NCBI RefSeq assembly: GCF_004341105.1
Contig: NZ_SLZK01000005.1
Coordinates: 310,001 to 374,000, forward strand
Direction: 5' to 3'
From: Rhizobium sp. BK418
GTDB taxonomy: Bacteria; Pseudomonadota; Alphaproteobacteria; Rhizobiales; Rhizobiaceae
Length of the DNA stretch: 64,000 nt
A model generated the notes under the pieces. The model was not told the origin of the DNA. It searched no databases and saw nothing but the letters and a program-made list of their open reading frames with translations. This document shows positions 11,101-18,498 of this stretch, one piece after another (position 1 is the first letter of the stretch; each line of letters opens with the position of its first letter). The position numbers and the translations under genes were made by a program.

Positions 11101-13713
11101 ATCCAGCCAGACGGTGTGAAGATGGGCGCTAGCGACGATATCGCTGCGGCGCGGAATGATGCCCTTGATAAGCGACAGGGTGGGGGCCACGAACAGGCAG
11201 AAGATCAGCAGGATCTGCCAGATCAGCGCGCCAGACGGCTCCATCAGACACCAACCGAGCACGGAAGCGAAGAACCAGGCGATCGGTGTCAGCGATCGGC
11301 GCAGATTATCGAACATCTTCCAGCGCGCAAGCGCGGTGACCCGGTGTTTCGGATTGAGCATGTAAGGCAGGAGCTGCCAGTCGCCACGAGCCCAGCGATG
11401 CTGCCGCGAAGCCTCAACCTCATAGCGGACAGGAAAATCCTCTATGAGTTCAAGGTCGGTGACGAGCGCGCAGCGCGCCATAGACCCTTCGAGAAGATCG
11501 TGACTGAGTACCGAATTCTCCTCGATGCGACCTTTCAGTGAAGCCTCGAAGGCATCGACATGATAGAGGCCCTTGCCGGTGAACGTGCCTTCGCCGACAA
11601 GGTCCTGATAGACATCCGAAACTGTGAAGACATAGGGGTCGAGACCGCGGTTGATCGAAAAGACACGCTGGAAGACAGAAGCATCCTTGCCTGTCGTCAG
11701 CGACGGCGTCACGCGCGGCTGCAAAATGCCATAGCCGCTTTCGACTCGGCCAGTATCCGGATTGATGACCGGGCGGTTGATCGGGTGATAGAGCTTGCCG
11801 ACCAGTTTGGTAACGGTATCGCGCATCAGGCGGGTATCGGCGTCGAGCGTCATGACGTACTTGACGCCGATAGGTACGGTATTGGCGCTTGGCAGGTAGG
11901 TCGTGTCGCGGTCGCCCCGCAGCAGCAGGTTCAGCTCGTGCAGTTTGCCGCGTTTGCGCTCCCAGCCCATCCACACACCCTCGGATGGATTGTAGAGGCG
12001 ACGGCGATGCAGGAGATGGAAGCGCACCGTACCGTCATAGGCATAGCGAGCCGATAGATTGGCAATCTCCCGGCGCGCATATTCCAGCACCTCCAGATCA
12101 GCAGAGCTTTCTTCCATATCGCTGTCCGGCCAGTCGCCGAGCAATGCAAAATAGATTTCGCCACGTGGATTGGCGAGATAATGAACCTCGAGATTGCGCA
12201 CCATCTCGTCGACACTGTCACGATTGCAAATCAGACAAGGTACGGCGACAAGTGTGCGCGCGGTCTCCGGGATGCCCCGCTTGAATTCATAACCGACGAG
12301 CCGCACCGGCGTGACGAAAAAAGAAAGCACGGTGTTGAAGAGGCCGCTCGCGCCCTCGGAGGCCGGCAGCGAAAATAGGATGAGCAGCAGAGCGATTTCG
12401 ATCGGCCTCATGCCGGCACCAACCATGAACCCGCCGACGACCAGCATGGCGATGATCGTGATCAGCACGACCGGAACGGCGATCGCCATCCAATTCAACT
12501 TCCGTACCGCGCGGATGACATGCTGCGCCGGCGTTGGATGGTAATCCGCGCGCGCTTCAAGCTTCGGGCGTTCAGCGCCCATAATGAAGCAGCCGATATT
12601 GGGTTCTCGCGGTTGCGCCTCGCCAGAATGATGGACCTCGGCCACCATGTCGACGGCAAGCTGCGCGATTTGCACCTCGCTCAACGGCGAGCGCCTCGCC
12701 AGCTTTTCGATCTGTTTACGATAGCTATTGCGCGAACCGGGATCGAGATCGCCGTAGTCGGATTGGTTCCAGAGCAGCCTGTCGACATGGCTGACCTGCT
12801 CGACCCACACCGACCACTCCGCGTCGTTGATCTCACGTAGACTCCTGACGATGTTGCCCATTGTGACGTTGCCGGCGGAGAGGCGGCCATGCTCCGTCAT
12901 CGTCGCTTCCTCGCTATCGCGCCCGAGCCGCTCCAAACGCTGATCCAACCAGGAGATCGCTTGGCTTGAAGTCTGCGAGCCATCGCGCAAGCGGTAGAGG
13001 AACTGCGTAGAGAATGTGTTGTCCGCAGCAAGCTCTTCCAGGGTCTCCAAATAGGCGGCAGCCTTTGCGGTATCGGCCAAGCGGATTAGCTCGTCGGCAG
13101 CCTCATTGGCGCGGCGGCGCATGTGACGGCTGCGCTCGACACGGCTTGAAATACGGCGAAGGTTCTCGACCAGCACGTACCGCACCAGAGACGGCAGAGC
13201 CCATAACTCACCGATTCTCAGCGTCTCATGCTGCTGGAAGCCGTCGACGAGTGCAGTCAGGCTTTCCTGCGAGGTGGTGCTGTGGGTATGGGCGACATAG
13301 AGCCAGGCCAGCGCAAGCGTTCGCGGAACCTCAACATCGCCGATATCAGTCAAGGGCAGTTCACGATAAAAGCGGCGCGGGAAGTCACGACGGATCTCCT
13401 GGATAGCTTCTTCAACGATGTAATGGTTGTCCAACAGCCATTCGGCGGCTGGCGTGATTGTCCCCCCGGCCTCGACGTCGGCCGCGGTCGTGCGGTAGAC
13501 GCGCAGGATTTCCTTCTCGTTCTCCCTATGGCGCGCGAAGAAATCGAACGGTGCGAAACCCGGCAACTCGCTCACCGTGCGACAAGCGACGCTTTCACCC
13601 ACGGCCCTGATGTCCTCATTGGACAGATAGGTTGATCGGATCGAATCACCGTAGTCGATCTGCTTCTTCTCAGACTCGCGGGGCAGGCTCGGAGGAGGAT
13701 TGGCAATGGACAT
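5197..13713 (-). CDS. ndvB: Cyclic beta-1,2-glucan synthase NdvB
   Basis: This giant inner-membrane enzyme (2838 residues from the chosen start) primes, elongates and cyclises beta-1,2-glucan from UDP-glucose. A GT84 glycosyltransferase region carries the metal-binding DADT motif near residue 624 and a QHRW motif near 771. Transmembrane clusters lie around 400-480, 800-850 and 945-980. The C-terminal part is a GH94 phosphorylase-like region, with GGDWNDGMN near residue 2532, which in this family controls ring size. The start at 13713 (MSIANPPPS) gives the length usual for rhizobial NdvB (about 2830), but it lacks a strong ribosome binding site; an in-frame extension to 13863 is also open. The frame is intact over 8.5 kb. 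opgC follows on the same strand. Confidence 0.96.
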   Translation of the reverse strand: MSIANPPPSLPRESEKKQIDYGDSIRSTYLSNEDIRAVGESVACRTVSELPGFAPFDFFARHRENEKEILRVYRTTAADVEAGGTITPAAEWLLDNHYIVEEAIQEIRRDFPRRFYRELPLTDIGDVEVPRTLALAWLYVAHTHSTTSQESLTALVDGFQQHETLRIGELWALPSLVRYVLVENLRRISSRVERSRHMRRRANEAADELIRLADTAKAAAYLETLEELAADNTFSTQFLYRLRDGSQTSSQAISWLDQRLERLGRDSEEATMTEHGRLSAGNVTMGNIVRSLREINDAEWSVWVEQVSHVDRLLWNQSDYGDLDPGSRNSYRKQIEKLARRSPLSEVQIAQLAVDMVAEVHHSGEAQPREPNIGCFIMGAERPKLEARADYHPTPAQHVIRAVRKLNWMAIAVPVVLITIIAMLVVGGFMVGAGMRPIEIALLLILFSLPASEGASGLFNTVLSFFVTPVRLVGYEFKRGIPETARTLVAVPCLICNRDSVDEMVRNLEVHYLANPRGEIYFALLGDWPDSDMEESSADLEVLEYARREIANLSARYAYDGTVRFHLLHRRRLYNPSEGVWMGWERKRGKLHELNLLLRGDRDTTYLPSANTVPIGVKYVMTLDADTRLMRDTVTKLVGKLYHPINRPVINPDTGRVESGYGILQPRVTPSLTTGKDASVFQRVFSINRGLDPYVFTVSDVYQDLVGEGTFTGKGLYHVDAFEASLKGRIEENSVLSHDLLEGSMARCALVTDLELIEDFPVRYEVEASRQHRWARGDWQLLPYMLNPKHRVTALARWKMFDNLRRSLTPIAWFFASVLGWCLMEPSGALIWQILLIFCLFVAPTLSLIKGIIPRRSDIVASAHLHTVWLDISAANAQVALRIVFIADAACMMADAIGRSLYRLFVSHKLLLQWRTAASVGAGKQGTILSYYRTMWHAPVLAILSVAVAALSGNDAFLVGVPFALLWICSPAVAWYVSQSAETEDRLDVSEVVSGELRKIARRTWRYFETFTTAEQNYLPPDNVQETPHIIVATRTSPTNIGVYLLSVVSGRQFGWFSFEEAIERLEKTITTIDRMEKFRGHLFNWYHTDTLQTLGPRYVSAVDSGNLAGHLIAISSACRNWAEAPSAHIQGNLDGVGDTAGILGEVLADLPDDRKTVRPLRRRLEERIAGFQNALVAVKREHEFASIRVINLAVLARDVQKLAGNLHHEVKSKQTEEVTLWAASLVKICEAHISDSTFDLSNIDDLRPRLIALRDKARDLAFSMDFGFLYRAERRLLSIGYRVESGDLDAACYDLLASECRLTSLFGIAKGDLPTEHWYKLGRQVVPVGSRGALVSWSGSMFEYLMPSLVIQERGGGILNQTNNLVIVEQMNYGRKLGTPWGISEAAFNARDHNLNYQYTNFGVPTLGLKRGLGHNAVIAPYASLLASQYYPEASLENLQKLRKLGALGKFGFHDAVDFTPTRVPEGKQCAVVYNYYAHHHGMSIAAVANVAFNGCLRELFHSDPVIEAAELLLQEKAPRDIPIMSGRDQSHTPAAIQDELMRPVIRTIADPASHDRALVFLSNGHYSVMLTATGAGYARWNGLSVSRWKPDPTEDRWGNFIFLRDVMTNEWWSATSEPKSVEGETVRVEFADEKAVFNKVLGELSSEVECIVATEHDAEARRLTLFNLGAEDRFIEVTSYLEPVITSDDTDNAHPAFARMFVKTEIDKRGDVIRAERNKRDPNEPNMSIAHLVVDSAGDTRPTEFETERRKFLGRGRNLANAAAFDPGARLSGTDGFTLDPVLSLRRTVRVPAGKKVSVIFWTIAAPSRAEVDKAVDRYRHPDAFNHEIIQAWTRTQVQMRHVGVSSQQAAAFQHLGRYLVYPDMQLRGDQTVVRAGMQSQSALWPLAISGDFPIFTLRIDDDMDLEIAREALLAQEYLRSRGVAADLVIMNERASSYAQDMQHALDAMCETVRRMGQADGLRQHIFAVRKDLMEESTYQALIAASRVTLHARNGKVIDQINRAVSFFSLGNEAPDDMEKAERSAMPVKRIAPLPAPALKTVAIEEDDLDFWNGIGGFSRDGREYVVRLPGGDATPQPWINVISNERFGFHVSAEGAGFTWSVNSRDYQLTSWSNDAVINRPGEALYIADLQSGAVMTPFAVLSRRNDIRFDARHGLGYSIFSSIQHEIALEVTQTVHGEKSVKMQRLHLRNDGPARRSLRIYGYVEWILGNNPQKTASFVLSKRDEETGALFATNPYSIDYSGRTAFFAASETISGFSSSRREFIGKTGSIQMPVAVMSVAALSGSTDLDGDPAAILTVDIELGVNEERDVIFFLGDAPTEEEARAMLADIRNSSFDDAVQTNRAFWQDFTGKLQISTPDQGMNNLVNTWLPYQSLGCRIMARSAFYQASGAFGFRDQLQDTLAFVLQEPALARRQIINAASRQFREGDVQHWWLPGTGAGVRTMISDDVVWLAYAIDHYCSVSGDKSVLDEQLPFLEGPALLESQHDFFYKPEISEDTVSIYEHAALALDLAITRKGKNGLPLFLGGDWNDGMNRVGIDGKGTSVWLGWFLAGTLRSFIPYAEERGDRTRAKRWKTHLVELKKSLESTAWDGGHYRRGTFDDGTPLGSKENLECLIDSIAQSWSVLSGEGDPERAAKAMDAVLAELVDEEARIVRLFTPPFEKSLKDPGYIKAYPPGVRENGGQYTHAATWVVMALAEMKRGDDALRCFQMLNPITHSLDKAAAEKYRVEPYVVAADVYGHEPYIGRGGWTWYTGSAGWLYRAAVEGILGTRLKGGKLFVDPSLPSNWDGFAAEIEQAGNKYRISVSKASNAQGYTLSVNGSEVADPKEGYPVG

Positions 13714-14255
13714 AGATTCGGTTCTGGATCCAGACGAAATTATTGAATTTGTACGGGCTTTCTGCACCGCTTGTGACGCCTCTCGTATGAACGGAACGAT
13801 CCTCATTGAGATCAGCGAAAACAAAATAAGGTGCGCGCCGAGAGCATTGCTGCAGGGGACCACCCATATTCATGCCGTGATTTCGCGAGGTCACGGATGC
13901 CCGCTCCCTCCCTTCGAAGCCATTCGGGAAAGTTGGACAGGCTTACGATAATTCAAGTCGCGAGAACTATTTCTAAGTTGTCCAGCCTGCCGGCATGAAA
14001 AAGTGCACGGATGGCATCCACGGCATGGACAGCGTTATCAGCGCTTCACGCCTACTTTCCGGATAAGCTGGATTGCGTGGAATAGGGTTCGTGAGGAGGA
14101 TCGGGGTACCCGACCATCACCGCAGGGTGCGCCCCTGAGCATTCTCCAAATTGGACACCAAAGCGTCAGGAGAATGCTGTTGCACCCCAATTTTCCAGAC
14201 AGGGAAACGATTGATCAGGCGAGCGCCACAAGTTAGCGCCCGATACACATCGGCA
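13714..14255. other. Region upstream of ndvB
   Basis: These 542 bases contain no gene I can defend. A plus-strand frame of 82 codons begins at ATG 13706 behind GGAGGAGG (13691-13698) and overlaps the ndvB start head to head. It has no recognisable domain and is treated only as an observation. The ndvB promoter should lie here. No clear terminator or riboswitch was seen. Confidence 0.35.
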
Positions 14256-14420
14256 TCAGCTGACGAGGCCGAAGACCATTGCGACGACGAAAAGGAAAGC
14301 CGCCGTAAAAAACGTTGCATGGATCGCGGTCTGAATTCTGTGCCGCGTGGTGACCGGCTTCTTCGCCGGTACGGATCCGTACTGGTTCACGTGAGTATTC
14401 GACATACCCAAATTTGCCAT
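14256..14420 (-). CDS. Small single-span membrane protein, unknown function
   Basis: This predicted 54-residue protein has a polar, basic N terminus and one C-terminal hydrophobic helix (FFTAAFLFVVAMVFGLV), as in many small rhizobial inner-membrane proteins. The ATG at 14420 is chosen because GGAGGCGAC lies a few bases upstream. The longer frame starting at 14459 adds only an Arg-rich stretch. It is flanked by long non-coding stretches on both sides and is not in an operon, so no role can be inferred. The good ribosome binding site and the clean membrane segment make it likely to be translated. I do not recognise the family. Confidence 0.6.
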   Translation of the reverse strand: MANLGMSNTHVNQYGSVPAKKPVTTRHRIQTAIHATFFTAAFLFVVAMVFGLVS

Positions 14421-14901
14421 GTGTCGCCTCCGTCTGTTTGTGTGCGGCTGGTCTACCAACTCGCTTTTATTTTCTTATATACCCTATCAAGTAGGTAGAG
14501 ATAAATTTCCGTCCAGAGCAGATGGAAAAGAAAATCCAACCAAACTTGTACTCAGCAGAGCGTGCGCCATGCCCAGATCCAGGAACGCTCGATGGCACAG
14601 TCGTTCTGGGGTGCGTTGGGGGATGTTTCGAGCAACCGGCGATCCTTTTCCGCCGGTATTTTCACGGAGGTAGTTTCCCTCCGATCGGCATTAACAGGAG
14701 GATCGAGGTAACCCATGGTCATCCCACCGAGAAAGAACATGCCTCAACCTCCATCGATCACGAAAGCTAACGGTCGTTAACGGGATCATGACAGAACTAA
14801 GGCAGCTGTCAATAGTCTAGTCGAATGGTCGTGTTTTAGGGAAGCGTTATCCTTAACGCCGCGCCGCACGAGGTTTTTCAAAAGCTTGAAAACATTGACT
14901 T
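14421..14901. other. Intergenic region, no gene seen
   Basis: These 481 bases show no supported gene. Two small inverted repeats sit near the downstream end of the peptide ABC operon: GCGTTA...TAACGC (about 14844-14858), and GTTTTTCA...TTGAAAAC (about 14873-14892). Either could help end transcription of the minus-strand operon, but neither has a strong T tract. Confidence 0.35.
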
Positions 14902-15651
14902 TCAAGCCTTCACGAATCCCTTGCTCGCGATCATGAGATTTCTCGTATACTCTTCATGAACCTTGCCGCCTGCAAGTTCGGCCGATGTCAGCCGCTCAAC
15001 AACAGCACCCCCTCGCATCACGGCAAGCCTCTCGCACATATGGGTGACAACGCCGAGATCATGACTGACCATGACGAAGGTCAGTTTCCGGTCGCGGCGG
15101 ATCTGTTCCAGAAGGTTGAGAACTTCAGCTTGGACAGAGGCATCGAGCGCGGATGTTGGCTCGTCGAGTAACAGGATCGATGGTTCGACGATCAACGCGC
15201 GGGCGATCGCCACACGCTGTCTCTGGCCGCCGGAAAGCTGATGCGGATAGCGGAAGCGGAAGCCATTGCCAAGGCCTACCTCATCAAGCGCACGAGCAAT
15301 GCGCTTTTCGCTGTCACCGATGCCGTGGATCACGAGTGGTTCAAGAAGCAGCCGGTCAACGGTCTGGCGGGGATGCAGCGAACCGTAGGGGTCTTGAAAG
15401 ACCATCTGAACGCTTCGATAAAAGCCCTTGCTGCGCTTCGAACCTTTTACAGCCTCACCATGAACGCGGACCGTCCCCTCGCTGACGGGCGCAAGCCCGG
15501 CGACAGCCCGCAGCAGCGTCGACTTGCCCGAACCGGATTCACCGACGAGGCCGAAGGATTCGCCACTTTCAATGGAAACGCTGACCTCTTTCAGCGCGTA
15601 AAAATGGTCGTAGACGACGCAGAGATGTTCGACAGATAACGCCGTACTCAT
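14902..15651 (-). CDS. Peptide-type ABC importer ATPase (OppF/DppF-like)
   Basis: This 249-residue cytoplasmic ATPase is the second of two that energise a peptide-type importer. It shows Walker A GESGSGKST near residue 34, the signature LSGGQRQR and Walker B ILLLDEPTSALD, followed by the H-loop SHDLG. The start at 15651 is set by a 4-base ATGA overlap with the preceding ATPase gene; an upstream start at 15660 is less likely. It is the last gene of the dipeptidase/ABC operon. It ends soon after the ATPase core and lacks the longer C-terminal oligopeptide-specific region usual in OppF, which makes it slightly short for the family. Substrate is unknown beyond the peptide-class assignment. Confidence 0.9.
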   Translation of the reverse strand: MSTALSVEHLCVVYDHFYALKEVSVSIESGESFGLVGESGSGKSTLLRAVAGLAPVSEGTVRVHGEAVKGSKRSKGFYRSVQMVFQDPYGSLHPRQTVDRLLLEPLVIHGIGDSEKRIARALDEVGLGNGFRFRYPHQLSGGQRQRVAIARALIVEPSILLLDEPTSALDASVQAEVLNLLEQIRRDRKLTFVMVSHDLGVVTHMCERLAVMRGGAVVERLTSAELAGGKVHEEYTRNLMIASKGFVKA

Positions 15652-16481
15652 GCAGCCCACTCCGGCTTGCGGTCGAGAACCGGCAGCGGATGCCTGTTTT
15701 CACCAATCTGCGGCATGCAATTGAGCAGGCCTTGTGTATAGGGATGTTTCGCATTTCGAAGCTCGGATGCTGCGATCTCCTCGACAATGCGCCCGGCATA
15801 CATGACGATGACACGGTCGCAGAAGGAGGAGACGAGCCTCAAATCGTGGGATACGAAGATCAGGCCCATGCCGCGCTGGGATACCAACCGGTCCATGATC
15901 CTGAGAACATCGAGCTGAACCGTGACATCGAGCGCGGATGTCGGCTCGTCGGCGATCAGCAGCTCCGGACCGGCGATCAGCATCATGGCAATCATCGCGC
16001 GCTGGCCCATGCCGCCTGAAACCTCATGTGGGTAGAGATCGAAGACCCGACCGGGATCACGGATCTGCACGGCCTCCAGCATGGAAAACGCACGGTCACG
16101 CGCCTCGCCTTTGCCGACCTTCTCATGGGTGCGCAGCGTTTCGCAGATCTGCTTGCCGATGGTCATGACCGGATCGAGCGAATATTTCGGATCCTGCAGG
16201 ATCATGGCGATACGTTTGCCGCGCAGCCTGCGCCGTTCCGAAGCCGAGGCCTTCAGGAGATCGATGCCGCTGAAATCGAGCGTATCAGCGGTAACGATGC
16301 CATGTTTCGGCGTCAGGCCCATGATGGCGCGACCGGTCTGCGATTTGCCTGAACCGGATTCTCCGACGATGCCGAGGCGTTCCTTGCCGAGTGTGAAGGA
16401 AACACCGCGCACGGCCTCGATGACACCAGTGCGGGTCGGATAGCTGACACGAAGGTTCTTCACAGTCAGAAGCGAACTCAT
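15648..16481 (-). CDS. Peptide-type ABC importer ATPase (OppD/DppD-like)
   Basis: This 277-residue ABC ATPase partners with the downstream ATPase to drive the peptide-type importer. Walker A reads GESGSGKS near residue 38 and the signature is the less common SGGMGQR form typical of the DppD/OppD branch. Walker B LLIADEPTSALD and the H-loop SHDLRLV follow. The C-terminal end carries the family's extra segment after the core (HPYTQGLLNCMPQIG), a hallmark of the oligopeptide/nickel subfamily. It overlaps both neighbours by 4 bases (ATGA), showing tight translational coupling with the permease gene upstream and the second ATPase gene downstream. Confidence 0.92.
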   Translation of the reverse strand: MSSLLTVKNLRVSYPTRTGVIEAVRGVSFTLGKERLGIVGESGSGKSQTGRAIMGLTPKHGIVTADTLDFSGIDLLKASASERRRLRGKRIAMILQDPKYSLDPVMTIGKQICETLRTHEKVGKGEARDRAFSMLEAVQIRDPGRVFDLYPHEVSGGMGQRAMIAMMLIAGPELLIADEPTSALDVTVQLDVLRIMDRLVSQRGMGLIFVSHDLRLVSSFCDRVIVMYAGRIVEEIAASELRNAKHPYTQGLLNCMPQIGENRHPLPVLDRKPEWAA

Positions 16482-17413
16482 TGACCGGCCTCCTTCGGAT
16501 CGAGCGCATCGCGCAGACCATCACCTAGAAGGTTGAAGCCGAGGCTGACGATGAGGATGGCGACACCGGGCATGGCCGCAACCCACCATTGGTCGAGGAT
16601 GAAGCGGCGGCCGGAGGCGATCATCGCGCCCCATTCCGGCAGCGGCGGCTGCGCGCCGAGGCCGAGGAAGCCGAGGCCGGCTGCCGTCAGGATGATGCCC
16701 GCCATGTCGAGCGTCACCCGCACGATCAGCGAGGAGATGCAGAGCGGCATGATATGGCGCACGATGATGCGCAGCGGAGAGGCGCCCATCAGCTTGACCG
16801 CCGAGATGTAATCGGAACGGCGAACTGTCAGCGTCTCGGCGCGCGCGATACGCGCATAGGGCGGCCAGGAAGTGATCGCAATGGCGATGATGGCGTTCTG
16901 GATGCCGGGGCCGAGTGCTGCGACGAAGGCAAGCGCCAGCACCAGCTTCGGGAAAGCGAGGAAGATATCGGTGATGCGCATCAGCGTCGCATCCACCCAT
17001 CCGCCGGCATAGCCCGATACCGTGCCGACGATGAGACCGATCGGCGCCGAGATGATGGCGACCAGCACCACGACGAGCAGCGTCAGCCGCGAGCCGTAAA
17101 CGAGGCGCGAGAAGATATCGCGGCCCTGATCGTCAGTGCCGAGCAGATAGCCGGCACTGCCAGGCGGCAACAGGCGCGCATTTTTGAGATCGCCGACAAC
17201 GGGATTATGCGTGGCGATGACGTCGGCAAAGGCGGCAATCAGCAGCAATGCCACGATGATCAGCAGCCCGACGACAGCAAGCCGGTTGGCGGTAAACTGC
17301 CGCCATGTGACATAGGCGCGGCCGAGTCTCGCCTGCATGCGCGACTGCGGTCGGTCTGACAGCAGCCAATCGCGGCGGCTCATAGGTGTAGAAAGCGTGG
17401 TCGGAACCGTCAT
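16478..17413 (-). CDS. Peptide-type ABC importer permease (DppC-like)
   Basis: This 311-residue inner-membrane permease has an N-terminal OppC-type cap (RLGRAYVTWRQFTANRLAVV) followed by about six transmembrane helices. The EAA-type cytoplasmic loop, which docks with the ATPases, lies around RAETLTVRRSDYISAVKLMG. The sequence GTDDQGRDIFSRLVYGSR near residue 90 is the strong DppC/OppC signature. It forms the transport channel together with the DppB-like subunit encoded directly upstream, and their genes overlap by 4 bases. All five ABC genes of this set are intact, so a working importer is likely. Confidence 0.93.
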   Translation of the reverse strand: MTVPTTLSTPMSRRDWLLSDRPQSRMQARLGRAYVTWRQFTANRLAVVGLLIIVALLLIAAFADVIATHNPVVGDLKNARLLPPGSAGYLLGTDDQGRDIFSRLVYGSRLTLLVVVLVAIISAPIGLIVGTVSGYAGGWVDATLMRITDIFLAFPKLVLALAFVAALGPGIQNAIIAIAITSWPPYARIARAETLTVRRSDYISAVKLMGASPLRIIVRHIMPLCISSLIVRVTLDMAGIILTAAGLGFLGLGAQPPLPEWGAMIASGRRFILDQWWVAAMPGVAILIVSLGFNLLGDGLRDALDPKEAGQ

Positions 17414-18477
17414 CGGTTGCGCGTCCTCGGGTCAAGTATCCGATAGAGAAGATCGGAGATGAGGTTGATGCCGACAAAGACCGTGCCGATGACGATCGTG
17501 CCGCCGAGCACGGCGTTCATATCGGCGCTTTGCAGCGAATTGGTGATGTAAAGGCCGATTCCGGGCCAGGAGAAGACTGTCTCGGTCAGAACGGAACCTT
17601 CGAGCAGGCCAGCGTAGGAAAGCGCAATGACGGTCACCAGCGGCACCGCGGCATTCCTTAGCGCATGGCCCCAAATCACCCGCGTTTCCGAAAGCCCCTT
17701 GGCGCGCGCGGCAACCACATATTCCTGCGACAGCTCATTCAGCATGAAGCTGCGGGTCATGCGGCTGATATAGGCAAGTGAGAAATAGCCGAGCAGCGAG
17801 GCCGGCAGGATGATATGGCGGAAGACGTCATAAAAGACGTCCCACTGCCCCTGCCACGCGCTGTCGAGCAGGTAAAAACCGGTGACCGGCGTGAAACTGT
17901 ATTCGTAGACGATGTCGATGCGGCCGGGAAAGGCTACCCAGCGCAGCTGCGCATAGAAGATGACGAGCGAGATCAGAGCCAGCCAGAAGATCGGCACCGA
18001 ATAACCGACGAGGCCGATGACGCGCACGATCTGATCGGCGATGCTGCCGCGGCGCACAGCTGCCAGCACACCGAGCGGCACGCCGATGACCGATCCGATG
18101 ATCGTGCCGACGGTCGCAAGCTCCAGCGTCGCCGGGAAGACGCGGCGAATATCGACCATGACCGGATTGGTGGTCAGCACCGAATTGCCGAAATCGCCGG
18201 AGAGAATGCCTTTCAGGTAGATATAGAACTGCTCGTAGAGCGGCAGGTCGAAGCCCATTTCGTGGCGTACGCGTTCCACCACATGGGTTGGCGCGCGATC
18301 GCCGAGAATGGCGAGCACGGGATCGATCGGTACGACGCGACCGATGAAGAAGGTAACAGCCAGAAGGCCGAGATAGGTGGTTACGGCGGCAAAGAAAAAA
18401 CGCCCAACCGCCTTCGCAAAGGAAACTGCACGGCCCTTGCGGGGCCGCGCCTCCTGTCTTGTTTCGACGATACTCAC
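17410..18477 (-). CDS. Peptide-type ABC importer permease (DppB-like)
   Basis: This 355-residue permease pairs with the DppC-like subunit. After a basic cytoplasmic N terminus comes the first helix, then the periplasmic loop motif RHEMGFDLPLYEQFYIYLKG that typifies the DppB/OppB branch. The permease core follows, with an EAA-type loop (YVVAARAKGLSETRVIWGHALRNA). It starts 21 bases after the solute-binding protein gene ends and overlaps the next permease gene by 4 bases, placing it second among the five importer genes. An insert of about 40 residues around FPGRIDIVYEYSFTPVTGFYLLD is periplasmic and could be lineage specific. Confidence 0.92.
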   Translation of the reverse strand: MSIVETRQEARPRKGRAVSFAKAVGRFFFAAVTTYLGLLAVTFFIGRVVPIDPVLAILGDRAPTHVVERVRHEMGFDLPLYEQFYIYLKGILSGDFGNSVLTTNPVMVDIRRVFPATLELATVGTIIGSVIGVPLGVLAAVRRGSIADQIVRVIGLVGYSVPIFWLALISLVIFYAQLRWVAFPGRIDIVYEYSFTPVTGFYLLDSAWQGQWDVFYDVFRHIILPASLLGYFSLAYISRMTRSFMLNELSQEYVVAARAKGLSETRVIWGHALRNAAVPLVTVIALSYAGLLEGSVLTETVFSWPGIGLYITNSLQSADMNAVLGGTIVIGTVFVGINLISDLLYRILDPRTRNR

Positions 18478-18498
18478 TGGATCAGCCTAGCCGGCTCA

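Noticed and set aside
14003..14320. Short frames on both strands in the gap before ndvB
   Set aside because: Low-complexity, no ribosome binding site, mutually overlapping; none stands out.
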